Origin: Flavobacteriales bacterium
GTDB lineage: Bacteria; Bacteroidota; Bacteroidia; Flavobacteriales_D; Crocinitomicaceae
DNA: 64,000 nucleotides
Direction of reading: 5' to 3'
NCBI GenBank assembly: GCA_947449575.1
Contig: CANFRV010000006.1
Span: forward strand, 1 to 64,000
A program made the position numbers and the translations under genes. The notes below the pieces were generated by a model. It searched no databases. It saw only the letters and a list, made by a program, of their open reading frames with translations, and was not told the DNA's origin. Positions 1 to 7,909 of this stretch are shown here, in pieces; the stretch's first letter is position 1; the number at the start of each line of letters is the position of its first letter.

Positions 1-71
1 TGAAAGATATTAATTCAAAATTATCAACCAATATCTCAGGTAACAATAGTTTAACTAAATCTATATAGGAA

Positions 72-107
72 TTTTGCAATTTTTAATTGTTTTTTTGATT
101 TGCAAAA
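72..107. repeat. 8-bp inverted repeat beside the recombinase 3' end
   Basis: TTTTGCAA at 72-79 is matched by TTGCAAAA at 100-107, 11 bp beyond the recombinase stop codon. It could be a weak terminator for the minus-strand gene or part of an attachment site. No T-run follows, so neither role is established. Nothing coding is seen in the first 117 bases. Confidence 0.3.
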
Positions 108-117
108 ATCGGAATTT

Positions 118-1686
118 TTATATTTCCCCACAAGTTTTAGACTTGATCCGAATTCTTGCAAAAACAGTGTTAACTTCTTTGGTTAGATATTGTCTGTTTT
201 TTGCATCTATCACCAAACCTGTTGGAAATACCGTTTTTTGAATTTTCAACTTTGTGTTTATATTTCCTGAAACCCAGTATTTACTGATGTTATTTGTAAT
301 TGACACGCATTTTTCTATGACTTCATCTTGGTTAGATATTTTATTTTTAACTTTTTCAAGTTCCATGGTTTTGTCTTGAATTTCAGTTTGCATTTTACTA
401 AAATACTTGTCGTAAGTCTGTTTTGGTAAATCATGAAAAATATATTTTTCCTCGAGTTTTTCTAGTTCATCTTTTAAACTTTTAATTTCTTTTGTGATAG
501 CTTTTTCATTTTCAAAATCATCAGAATTTATATAGTCAATTGAAAACCCAAGTTGTTTCTTGAAAAGGTCTACTACTCCCTCTTTTAATTGAAATTCATC
601 CAATAATTTAATAAAAATGTTATTTAATCCTTCTTTTTTAGATTTGTCCAATGTTTCTGCATTCATTGTTGAGCCCTCGCAATTATTTTGGCATGTATAA
701 TAATGTAAGCCCTTGGATTTAACTTCATAGCTAGTTAATTTATGACCACAGGTATTACAAGTGACAAATCCTGTTAATGGACGCTTTTCATTTATTTTGG
801 ATACAGTGTAACCTATATTGTTCTTTTCAATTATTTTCTGGACTTTCATAAAATCATCAGAACTCACCATTGGCTCCCAATTACCCATAACAGCTTCTCC
901 CTCGAGTAATCGATGAACGCTAACTCCACAATAAAATGGTTTACGCCACATATCGCTAAGTTTTTGTTTCGACATAATTAATCCTAAAGAATTTAAATCT
1001 GAAATTATCTCATAATCACGTTTCCCATCAATTTTCCATTGCCATGCTTTTTGAAGAATCTTTCCAGTGTCATTTAGTACTAATTTTTGTTTATGACTCA
1101 ACCTTTCATAATCTTTAACTCTCGGACCATGATGGTCATACCCTAACGGCGCAGTGCCCAACCAGCAACCCTTTCTTAGAAAATTTTTCATTCCAGGAAT
1201 TGTAAATTCAAGTCGCTCAATATTCTCTCTTTCAGCTTCAACTAGTTTTGCTAATATGGCATTTTTTCCTCTTGGTGTTGCAGTCGAAAGTCCAGTATTC
1301 GTTTCAATTAAATGCACACCCATCTTATCTACTAAGTCATGAACTACAGAAATTCCACCTGACCCAGAACGTGAAAATCTACTCATTTTAAAAATCATTA
1401 TTGCAAAAGGTTTCTTTGTTGATTCTCTAACCTCCGCAATCATATTATTGAACTCTTTTCGAGTGAAGTCTCCTTTTGCGCTCTCATAGGTTCCGCCAAA
1501 TTCATGTGTTAGAATATAATTGTTTTCAGCAGCAAACTCATGTGCTACAGATTTTTGGTTTTGAACACTTCCATTTGAAGTGAATTGCTCTTTTGAAGAC
1601 ACTCGGGTGTAGCTCCAAACATCTTCTCTATGAATCTCTTTCGATTCTTCAAACGTGCTAAATTTTTTAAATGCTTCTAAATTCAT
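118..1686 (-). CDS. Large serine recombinase (site-specific integrase)
   Basis: A DNA integrase/excisionase of the large serine recombinase family, 522 aa. The N-terminal resolvase domain carries the YTRVSSKEQ motif (residues 26-34), in which Ser30 is the predicted nucleophile. An MSRFSRSG motif follows, and then a recombinase domain that includes the conserved SDMWRKPFYCG segment. A zinc-ribbon with two Cys pairs (CNTC, then CQNNC) lies near residues 310-340, followed by a Glu/Lys-rich coiled coil and a C-terminal tail. All expected domains are present, so it looks intact. Its start overlaps the end of the small upstream gene by 20 bp, which implies co-transcription. It probably mobilises the island in the first 17.9 kb. 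A damaged relative lies at 17221-17893. The family call is secure; target site and activity are inferred. Confidence 0.9.
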   Translation of the reverse strand: MNLEAFKKFSTFEESKEIHREDVWSYTRVSSKEQFTSNGSVQNQKSVAHEFAAENNYILTHEFGGTYESAKGDFTRKEFNNMIAEVRESTKKPFAIMIFKMSRFSRSGSGGISVVHDLVDKMGVHLIETNTGLSTATPRGKNAILAKLVEAERENIERLEFTIPGMKNFLRKGCWLGTAPLGYDHHGPRVKDYERLSHKQKLVLNDTGKILQKAWQWKIDGKRDYEIISDLNSLGLIMSKQKLSDMWRKPFYCGVSVHRLLEGEAVMGNWEPMVSSDDFMKVQKIIEKNNIGYTVSKINEKRPLTGFVTCNTCGHKLTSYEVKSKGLHYYTCQNNCEGSTMNAETLDKSKKEGLNNIFIKLLDEFQLKEGVVDLFKKQLGFSIDYINSDDFENEKAITKEIKSLKDELEKLEEKYIFHDLPKQTYDKYFSKMQTEIQDKTMELEKVKNKISNQDEVIEKCVSITNNISKYWVSGNINTKLKIQKTVFPTGLVIDAKNRQYLTKEVNTVFARIRIKSKTCGEI

Positions 1687-1858
1687 CTTTGTAAATATTT
1701 AATGTAATTATGCTTAACTGGTAAATCGAATCAATAATTTCTATTCCCTCTTCTTCTGTTAAATTTTTAAATTCTGGACATCTTCTTATGTCATCTATGT
1801 TAATTTTTTTTGGTTTTGAGTTTTTCCCAAAACCAAGTGATAATTCATCACAATTCAT
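1667..1858 (-). CDS. Small hypothetical protein upstream of the recombinase
   Basis: A 63-aa acidic protein that I do not recognise. It is preceded by an inverted repeat and its 3' end overlaps the recombinase start by 20 bp. This arrangement is typical of translationally coupled genes, and of small regulators or directionality factors next to integrases. There is no signal peptide, membrane segment or clear helix-turn-helix. The sequence LTEEEGIEIIDSIYQLS suggests a helical protein. A role as recombination directionality factor is only a guess from position. Confidence 0.55.
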   Translation of the reverse strand: MNCDELSLGFGKNSKPKKINIDDIRRCPEFKNLTEEEGIEIIDSIYQLSIITLNIYKDEFRSI

Positions 1859-1865
1859 TTTAAAC

Positions 1866-1901
1866 CACCATCCCTAACCTCATGTTTTTTTTCGGATGGT
1901 G
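1866..1901. promoter_or_regulatory. Inverted repeat upstream of the recombinase operon
   Basis: CACCATCC (1866-1873) and GGATGGTG (1894-1901) form an 8-bp inverted repeat 8 bp before the start of the minus-strand two-gene unit. It could be an operator or a leader hairpin. The rest of the 1859-2197 intergenic stretch is AT-rich and shows no further gene. It presumably holds divergent promoters for the recombinase unit and the gene at 2198. Confidence 0.35.
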
Positions 1902-2197
1902 AGGTTTATTCCTTTATAGTCGTTCCTGACTCTGAAACATAATAATGCCTCAAATACAACAATTAGTAATTCGTTACAACCGAATCAAATAACTAAAATG
2001 AAAACCGATGATTACGAAGTAGTATTATCCAATCCAATCGATAGTTGTGCAATCTTACTATTTTTTTTCTCATTTGACAACCAGTTTTTTTTTATATAAA
2101 ACAGGATATTTATTATGTTGTAAATCAATCAAATATAAATTGTAATGTTTTTTTGACTTTTAGCTTTTTCGACATATTTATTATTAAAAATAAAAAT

Positions 2198-2596
2198 ATG
2201 TCACAACAAAAAAACAAATTCATTCAGTTTCGAATAGACGAGCTAACGAAACAAAAATTCAAACAGCATTGTAGCTATGTGCTTAGGAAGCCAATGTCAT
2301 TGGTTTTTAATAGATGCATCTTAGAAAATATTTCTAAGTACGAACCAAAATCTGAAATGGAAATCATAAGCACCACCGATGAAGAAAGGTTTGATATTAT
2401 AACTAATTTAAATTTTGCACCAAACTTAAAACATCTTTTATCGGAATTCATGAAATGTAGATACGAAGAAAACTCATGTTTAACAGATGATAGTTTAATG
2501 GAACTCTATCTAGAACTTGAAAGTAATAATCAGCTGCACCTACTTTTTGAAATAGAGCACTTTCATAATCGAGTAAAAAGTGAATGGTCAACTTAA
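2198..2596 (+). CDS. Ribbon-helix-helix-like small protein, MobC-type
   Basis: A 132-aa protein from the ATG at 2198. An upstream in-frame ATG at 2153 would add 15 residues rich in Phe/Ile/Lys that look like untranslated leader. The N-terminus (FIQFRIDELTKQKFKQHC, then a Met-Ser-Leu-Val-Phe-Asn-Arg-Cys stretch) resembles the beta-strand plus two-helix layout of ribbon-helix-helix proteins such as MobC-type relaxosome factors and Arc-like repressors. The acidic C-terminal half is unrecognised. Its place in a mobile island beside a recombinase fits a mobilisation or regulatory role. No relaxase is visible in this window. Confidence 0.5.
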   Translation: MSQQKNKFIQFRIDELTKQKFKQHCSYVLRKPMSLVFNRCILENISKYEPKSEMEIISTTDEERFDIITNLNFAPNLKHLLSEFMKCRYEENSCLTDDSLMELYLELESNNQLHLLFEIEHFHNRVKSEWST

Positions 2597-2852
2597 AAAT
2601 AACGGGGGGAGGGGTGTCATATATGGTACATAGTCCTACCCCTGTGAACTCTTATTCTACCTCCCTGTGGGGTATTGGTTCTAAAGGTGGTTGGATTGCT
2701 CCAAAAAAATTTTGGGATTTTTTTGAGAATTAAAATGGGCTTAGATGTAACGTAAAAGCAGTTGAATAGCACCTGAACCCAATGCGACATAAACTTTAAA
2801 TCGCATAAAAACATCGGTAAAACTAGAATAACATCAGATTGATAAATAAAAA

Positions 2853-3242
2853 ATGATAGAAATTAAATTAAAAAACAAAAAGGTATTGACAATAAGTGAT
2901 TTTCATATCGAGAGTGTACACAATCGTGTACTTGCTTATTCGCCTTTAATGGAACAGGAATTATATGATATTTTTTCTTATCCCCAGTGCCATTGGGGAG
3001 ACGACAGAATTGCGATAGTGAAGCGTGATTTCACAATGATGGTAAATGGGTATTTACCCGAATATTTTATTTCACTATGGGTGAATGGTGAACCAAAAGA
3101 CGAAAAGAAATATGGTTCTTATGTGATAGTTAGCTTCTTCGCTGACTGGAATGGAAAAACACCAATTACCGAATTGATTGAAGAATATTTGTCTGACCTT
3201 GAAGAAGTGTTTCAAAATTTTTCGGTTGATTTTGAATTATAG
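2853..3242 (+). CDS. Hypothetical protein, 129 aa
   Basis: I do not recognise this protein. It is acidic, soluble-looking and has no signal peptide. The middle contains an aromatic-rich beta-type stretch (FISLWVNGE, SYVIVSFFADWNG), and the C-terminus is an acidic helix. It stands alone between a 256-base non-coding gap and a convergent replication-like gene. The compact aromatic, acidic build resembles immunity or anti-defence accessory proteins, but that is impression only. Confidence 0.5.
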   Translation: MIEIKLKNKKVLTISDFHIESVHNRVLAYSPLMEQELYDIFSYPQCHWGDDRIAIVKRDFTMMVNGYLPEYFISLWVNGEPKDEKKYGSYVIVSFFADWNGKTPITELIEEYLSDLEEVFQNFSVDFEL

Positions 3243-3245
3243 CTA

Positions 3246-4052
3246 CTAATCATTTAATGCAGCTGTTTCTGGGTCAATGCGATTGTTATTTCGTTTCCGA
3301 CTGTAGTCGCTTTTTAAATTCAACCAAAATGACTTAGCCTCATAATCCTCACCACCAACATTTTCTGATTTGAAAAAGCGCTTCTCTTTGTAAACTACAT
3401 GTTTTATCTTATCCTCCATCTTTTGAATTACTGATTTTGGATATTTAGATGAATAAAAGTCTATAAGTATTGCCTTCAGATGTTGCACATATTTTGCTTG
3501 GGTTTCAGAAGCAAGAGACTTCAACTCTTTAACACACTCAATGTATTTAGTTTTATCTGTTTGCCATTTTTCCCAAAGGTCATCATTAATATAGTTTATT
3601 GATTTTTTGACAAACTCATTTTCGGCTACCTCATTTGCTAACCATTCTATTTCCTCATGTGTTGGTGGCTCTATGTCTTTTATTGAACTTGAGTTATCAC
3701 TATTATTTTCTACGATATTTAAGTTGCCAAATTCACTTACCGTATAAAAATATAAAATACGATTACTGCCCTTTTTTAATTTCCCAGCAATAGCCTTATC
3801 ACTATCTAATTTTGTGCGCTTGATGTAGCCAGATTTTTCTAATTGCTGAATTGCTGTTGTGAACTGATTCTTCTCCCACCCAAGCCTCTTGCAATATAGT
3901 GATTGAGAAAGTTCAAAACTATCAGAATCGCTCAGGATTGATATCAACAGGATTTTAGCATTTGATGACAAGTTATTGTCTTTTATTATTTTGATATCTA
4001 TGGTTGTGAAGTTCCCAGACTTCTTTTTTGTTCTAATTTTTTTATTATTCAT
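3246..4052 (-). CDS. Winged-helix DNA-binding protein, replication-initiator-like
   Basis: 268 aa from the ATG at 4052. A longer frame to 4190 adds 46 residues of hydrophobic, low-information sequence and is rejected. From about residue 14 the protein reads as a winged-helix domain: a FTTIDIKIIKDNNLSSNAKILL strand/helix start, then a segment around LGWEKNQFTTAIQQLEKSGYI in which the recognition helix and wing can be seen. This layout is common in plasmid and phage replication-organiser proteins and in island-borne regulators of Bacteroidota. The Lys/Glu-rich C-terminal half is unrecognised. The adjacent 0.85 kb palindrome-rich non-coding tract supports an origin-binding role, which remains an inference. 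Confidence 0.55.
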   Translation of the reverse strand: MNNKKIRTKKKSGNFTTIDIKIIKDNNLSSNAKILLISILSDSDSFELSQSLYCKRLGWEKNQFTTAIQQLEKSGYIKRTKLDSDKAIAGKLKKGSNRILYFYTVSEFGNLNIVENNSDNSSSIKDIEPPTHEEIEWLANEVAENEFVKKSINYINDDLWEKWQTDKTKYIECVKELKSLASETQAKYVQHLKAILIDFYSSKYPKSVIQKMEDKIKHVVYKEKRFFKSENVGGEDYEAKSFWLNLKSDYSRKRNNNRIDPETAALND

Positions 4053-4911
4053 AGTGCAATTATTTATTATTAAAATTATTATTAAGAAATTGATGAACAA
4101 AGATTTATTACTCGGTTGAATCATTTCCTTCCTTGTTGATATGGTCTGCGTATTAACTTTAGTGAATTCAATTGAAATTGTAAATACCAAAAAATAAATA
4201 ATTGATATTCATATTGTAAAAGTTAAGTTGGTACGATATGTATCCTATCTAGTAGGTATGCATAGTACCCTAAATAGGGTCTCTTTTGTACCCATATACT
4301 ATATAAGTACTATAACCAATTTATGGTGGTGGTTTCGTTTATACTACACCACTCACCAAAGTGTAACAAACAAAATTTTTATTATTTCTTTTACATAATA
4401 TAAGAATTTACGAAGTGAATCAAAAAAGAACTTACCAATTTTCAATTAAGTTGAAATAGCTTTTATCAATTTTTTTTAATAAGAATTATCAACCCCGAAG
4501 GGTAACTAACCAGTCCATTTTAATTACTATCAACTTTAATTGAATTAAAATCGAATTAATAAACTTATTTCAAAAATAACTATCAATCCCCGAAGGGTAT
4601 ATACCCAGCCCTATACCCAGAGGATTTCAATGGTTCTAAAACCATTGCAGAATAAATAAAATTATGATTTTGATGATGTGGCATCAGCCCTATCGATAAC
4701 TAGCTGATGATTGATATCAACTATACAAATATCCTACTTTTTTAGGAGAATTACAAATTGGTCGCATAACCTAATCAGCAAAAAATGGCTAAATTGATTA
4801 AATATAAAACAGTATTATATATATTGACATATGCGATTGATATTGAGGTATATACGAAATTTAAATTCTAAATAAAAAAATCAACATTTAACAAATAATT
4901 AACATTTAATT
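4053..4911. other. Palindrome-rich non-coding tract, possible origin or transfer region
   Basis: No gene is seen here. The tract holds perfect palindromes or hairpins: ACCCTA-aa-TAGGGT (4267-4280), GGGTATATACCC (4595-4606), CAATGGTT-ctaa-AACCATTG (4628-4647) and CATCAGC/GCTGATG (4682-4709). It also has a direct repeat of CCCCGAAGGGTA at about 4493 and 4588. Such clustering next to a replication-like winged-helix gene is typical of an origin of replication or transfer, but no iteron array or nic site could be proven. Confidence 0.4.
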
Positions 4912-5538
4912 TCACTTCATCCAACTCGTTTTATTGAACGTTACCGCCTTTAAATCTCCACTATCATCAAACGCAAAAACAGAAGTCAAAGCTCCATTTG
5001 TTTTAATATTGAATGACTTTAATTCATTATAATGTTCAACGTACCATTGTTTATAGTCATCACCACCATTTTCCAATAGAATCTCAAACTGTTCTCTGGT
5101 TGATGACTTTTTTTGCGCTGTAAAACGATGAGGTCTGAAGATAGTACTTGCATCATATTCTTGTTGATAGCGATGAAAATGATAATCATTTATTTCAAGA
5201 CAACAAAAGATAATATTAGGATGCAGATGCGTTGCTCGATAATCCAAAGAGAAAGTAAAGGATTCTTTTTGTGCTTGGGTTAAACTTGGGTGAAAAGCGA
5301 AGCAATTATGAAAATTGTTTTCATCTACCCAATCAATAATCTCATACATGATATTGAGTGCCTTTTCGACTTCATTCCATGGCAGTGGTTCTGGCATCAG
5401 TTCATCTTTTTTATGATTGAAAATAGAATATGGTAATGAAGACCAGATGGATAGCGATTCGTCTGTTGCCAAAAGCCAAAAGGAACAAATAATAGTATCC
5501 CAATCATTTTTCAGATATGTCCAATAAACCACTTTCAA
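4912..5538 (-). CDS. Hypothetical protein, 208 aa
   Basis: I do not recognise this Trp/His/Phe-rich soluble protein. The frame opens with TTG at 5538 directly after the stop codon of the upstream gene; GTG at 5532 is an alternative. The zero-base spacing implies translational coupling with the 101-aa gene. Visible stretches include IDWVDENNFHNCFAFHPSLT and a His-rich segment DYHFHRYQQEYDAS. There is no signal peptide or membrane segment. The gene pair has its own palindromic promoter region and could be a two-component accessory module such as toxin-antitoxin or defence. There is no motif to prove this. Confidence 0.5.
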   Translation of the reverse strand: MKVVYWTYLKNDWDTIICSFWLLATDESLSIWSSLPYSIFNHKKDELMPEPLPWNEVEKALNIMYEIIDWVDENNFHNCFAFHPSLTQAQKESFTFSLDYRATHLHPNIIFCCLEINDYHFHRYQQEYDASTIFRPHRFTAQKKSSTREQFEILLENGGDDYKQWYVEHYNELKSFNIKTNGALTSVFAFDDSGDLKAVTFNKTSWMK

Positions 5539-5844
5539 TTAGTTCAGAATTTGAATTTGCATCCAATACTTAAAGTCATTAATTAGCGCATCAGTGTTGT
5601 CTATGTTTTCTGTCAAATGGATTATTTTTTGAAATCTTTCAATTCGCAATACAAGAGTTAGGTCATGATTTATGAAAATGGTGGTGAAATGTGGAATACC
5701 AAATATATTAAAGTCAAATTGCACCACTCGGTGATACTTTTCTGAATAGTCCTTAAAAGAGTCCAATTTATCTGCTAAAATGCTAATGAGAAAATGTTGA
5801 TGCTTTTCTCTGAATAGTTGAACTTTACTTTTCTTGTTTCTCAT
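5539..5844 (-). CDS. Hypothetical protein, 101 aa, first gene of a coupled pair
   Basis: An unrecognised basic N-terminus (MRNKKSKVQLFREKHQHF) leads into a beta-rich body (VVQFDFNIFGIPHFTTIFINH) and an acidic end. Its start codon lies inside the left arm of a perfect 16-bp inverted repeat (5843-5886), so the gene may be controlled by a dimeric DNA-binding protein. It is followed without a gap by the 208-aa gene. A small basic protein followed by a larger one is the usual shape of an autoregulated module, but no DNA-binding fold is evident. Confidence 0.5.
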   Translation of the reverse strand: MRNKKSKVQLFREKHQHFLISILADKLDSFKDYSEKYHRVVQFDFNIFGIPHFTTIFINHDLTLVLRIERFQKIIHLTENIDNTDALINDFKYWMQIQILN

Positions 5845-5886
5845 TACTAATTATATTAATATAAAAATACTAATATAATTAGTAAT
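5843..5886. promoter_or_regulatory. Perfect 16-bp inverted repeat at a start codon
   Basis: ATTACTAATTATATTA (5843-5858) is the exact reverse complement of TAATATAATTAGTAAT (5871-5886), with a 12-base spacer. It overlaps the start codon of the minus-strand gene and lies 111 bp before the Xre gene on the other strand. A dimer operator or recombinase crossover site is likely. The ACTA...TATTA core resembles the palindrome at 7071-7112. Confidence 0.6.
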
Positions 5887-5997
5887 ATAAAAATAAAGTA
5901 TTGAATCATATTTGGATAATTAGACCAATATGATTGCTAAAATGTAAATCAAGGCTGATTAGTTCTTAACTTTAACCAAATTATTTTCAAAAGAATA

Positions 5998-6237
5998 ATG
6001 GCGGTAAAAACACGTATAGGAGAGATATTAAAAGCAGAGGGAAGAACCAGCAAGTGGCTCGCTCTGAAAATGAATAAAACTCAAAATACAATCAGTCTTT
6101 GGGTGAATGGAAGAGTATCTATTACACTCGATGACCTGTACCAAGTAAGTGAAGCGCTCGGCGTTCCTGTCAAAGAACTTTTATATGAAAACCTTATTGA
6201 GGGGCAGTCAAAAATTAATTCTAGAAAGGTTGAGTAG
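5998..6237 (+). CDS. Xre-family HTH regulator paired with the ART-like gene
   Basis: A 79-aa DNA-binding protein of the Xre/Cro-C1 family. The helix-turn-helix spans roughly residues 6-60: a first helix TRIGEILKAEG, then WLALKMNKTQNTISLWVNGR as scaffold and recognition helices, then the family-typical TLDDLYQVSEALGVPVKELL. It ends 10 bp before an ADP-ribosyltransferase-like gene on the same strand, so the two are probably co-transcribed. Xre antitoxins are often encoded next to NAD-using ART-fold toxins of the RES family, which is why a toxin-antitoxin role is plausible here. It could instead be a simple island repressor. Confidence 0.85.
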   Translation: MAVKTRIGEILKAEGRTSKWLALKMNKTQNTISLWVNGRVSITLDDLYQVSEALGVPVKELLYENLIEGQSKINSRKVE

Positions 6238-6247
6238 ATAAAAAATC

Positions 6248-6937
6248 ATGGAAAAATACTGCGTACAATACTCGATGGCTTTGACTGTGATAGGTCAAGG
6301 AAAACAATTTGGGTTAAAGATTGCGAAAGAAATTTTCGAAATCTCAAATAGTGATTTTGAAAATAACGACAATTTTGTTCTATTAATAAACGATTATTTA
6401 AATGGTAAAATAACCTACGAAAACACTGAAAACAAATTATTTAATAATCTCGTTGCAGAATTCAGAACAAAGGGAATTTCTGACTGGTCAATAATTGGCA
6501 CTTACCTTGGCAGAGAAAATATTTTTAAAATATTTAATCATGTGCAAGATGATTTGACAGATAAAGATTATTGGATTGTTCTTGGTGAATGCTATATCAT
6601 GAGTTCTTTTTCGCATTCAACGCATGAATTAATTAAAACATTTTTTAATTCTGACAGACCAGATAAAATGCGCATAATGACTGAGGAAGAAAGGTTGGAG
6701 TTTGATTCACTTCCAAATGAAATTAAAATTTACAGAGGATGCAGTGAACAGGAAATAAAAAGTGAAAATTTTCGATTTAGCTGGACAACTAAAAAAAGTG
6801 TTGCTCATTTTTTTGCAAAAAGAAATAAAACAATGCATGGCATCAAGAGTTCTGTTGTTACAAGAACAATTAAAAAGGAGGAGGTTTTTGCTTATTTTAG
6901 CAGGCGAAATGAATTTGAGATTATTTATTTTCAATAA
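6248..6937 (+). CDS. ADP-ribosyltransferase-like protein
   Basis: 229 aa with no signal peptide. The C-terminal third has the layout of an R-S-E type ADP-ribosyltransferase fold: IYRG with Arg163, a FSWTT strand (Ser178 to Thr181) followed by the helix SVAHFFAKRN, and a final NEFEII strand carrying an E-x-E pair (Glu222, Glu224). These are the positions at which NAD-binding Arg, Ser/Thr and catalytic Glu sit in the family. The N-terminal half is helical and unrecognised. It follows an Xre gene by 10 bp. An NAD-dependent toxin or modifier is inferred; sequence similarity alone cannot show activity. It might also be a phage-type ART without a partner. Confidence 0.5.
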   Translation: MEKYCVQYSMALTVIGQGKQFGLKIAKEIFEISNSDFENNDNFVLLINDYLNGKITYENTENKLFNNLVAEFRTKGISDWSIIGTYLGRENIFKIFNHVQDDLTDKDYWIVLGECYIMSSFSHSTHELIKTFFNSDRPDKMRIMTEEERLEFDSLPNEIKIYRGCSEQEIKSENFRFSWTTKKSVAHFFAKRNKTMHGIKSSVVTRTIKKEEVFAYFSRRNEFEIIYFQ

Positions 6938-7070
6938 AGTTAAATTGAAAATCACATTTCATTTTTTGCCTAAATTAATTTCTATTCTCTTTTGAACAAT
7001 TATAAAATTAGGGTATACCGTAAACTGTAGAAAAAGTAATACCCAAAAAATTTGGAATTCTAGACAAAAA

Positions 7071-7112
7071 ATACTATATTAGATTAAAAATTGTTACATC
7101 CTAATATAGTAT
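7071..7112. promoter_or_regulatory. Perfect 12-bp inverted repeat at the resolvase start
   Basis: ATACTATATTAG (7071-7082) and CTAATATAGTAT (7101-7112) are exact reverse complements with an 18-base spacer. The right arm ends one base before the resolvase ATG. Small serine recombinases commonly bind dimer sites of this kind beside their own gene, so it may be both operator and crossover site. Confidence 0.6.
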
Positions 7113-7113
7113 A

Positions 7114-7740
7114 ATGAAAATACTCTACACCCGTGTTTCAACAGCCGAGCAAAATGCTGAAAGACAAATTCAAAACACTGAATCATTTGATTATGTTTTT
7201 ATAGACAAGTGCAGCGGAATAATTCCTCTTTGGGAGCGCCCTAAAGGGAGGGAATTAAAAAAATTGATAGACAATGGGACATTGAAGCATCTGACCATAC
7301 ACTCAATTGACCGCCTTGGGAGAACCACCCTATCAGTGCTTCAGGTCTGGAAAGAATTAACGGAGATGGCTATTGTTATTGAATGTAGAAATCCCAACCT
7401 CAGGAATCTGGATGATAATGGTAAACCAGACATGTTTTCGGAACTGATGATTTCAATTTTGTCAACAATGGCTTCTTTCGAGAAGAAGATGATTAAAGAA
7501 CGTCAAATGGAAGGTGTTCGAATTGCAAAAGCAAAAGGTGTTTATGTTGGAAGAGCTGTAAATACAAAAGAGAGTTCGGAGAAATTTTTATTGAAATCAA
7601 AAAATAAGAAAATTGCCGAATATCTCTCTGCTGGTTATCCTATGGCCGAGATTGTCAAAATCTTGAAATGTAGTTTCAGTACTGTGAATAAAGTGAACAA
7701 GTATAGGTACGGCAATGATTCAACAGAAATTGTATCGTAA
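7114..7740 (+). CDS. Small serine resolvase/invertase
   Basis: 208 aa, normal for the resolvase/invertase family (Hin, Pin, Tn3 TnpR). The catalytic domain begins ILYTRVSTAEQ with nucleophile Ser9, and the DRLGR motif (residues 66-70) supplies the conserved active-site Arg. The long E-helix region (ISILSTMASFEKKMIKERQMEG) and a C-terminal helix-turn-helix (roughly 165-200, YPMAEIVKILKCSFSTVNKV) complete the fold. The gene appears intact. It stands directly behind a perfect inverted repeat that could be its binding site. It probably inverts or resolves DNA within the island; the partner site is not identified. Confidence 0.92.
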   Translation: MKILYTRVSTAEQNAERQIQNTESFDYVFIDKCSGIIPLWERPKGRELKKLIDNGTLKHLTIHSIDRLGRTTLSVLQVWKELTEMAIVIECRNPNLRNLDDNGKPDMFSELMISILSTMASFEKKMIKERQMEGVRIAKAKGVYVGRAVNTKESSEKFLLKSKNKKIAEYLSAGYPMAEIVKILKCSFSTVNKVNKYRYGNDSTEIVS

Positions 7741-7805
7741 GGTATGGCAAGGCAAAAAAGAAAATTAGCATCACGTATCAACTAGAGAAGACGAAACATT
7801 CATTC

Positions 7806-7907
7806 ATGGTTGTTAATCCTGACCGTCTTTCGAACGATGAAGTCAAAAGGATTTGTTATAGAATGGGAGTGGATAAACTTTTGGTGAATTGGAGATTCTA
7901 CCATTGA
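7806..7907 (+). CDS. Possible 33-aa protein or gene remnant
   Basis: A short frame from ATG 7806 to TGA 7907 encodes a plausible protein-like sequence (MVVNPDRLSNDEVKRICYRM, then GVDKLLVNWRFYH). The open frame extends upstream to 7719 without another ATG and overlaps the resolvase end. It may be the 3' remnant of a larger gene or a true small protein. It ends 3 bp before the convergent MORN/FISUMP gene. Confidence 0.3.
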   Translation: MVVNPDRLSNDEVKRICYRMGVDKLLVNWRFYH

Positions 7908-7909
7908 AA

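Noticed and set aside
2617-2814. A 65-codon minus-strand open frame between two real genes
   Set aside because: Sequence has no protein-like pattern, mixes Cys, Trp and Pro at random and lies in a G-run/C-run rich gap; no coupling to a neighbour.
6707-6955. Minus-strand frame opposite the ART-like gene
   Set aside because: It is a shadow of the ART-like coding sequence, with low-complexity Phe/Ser content.
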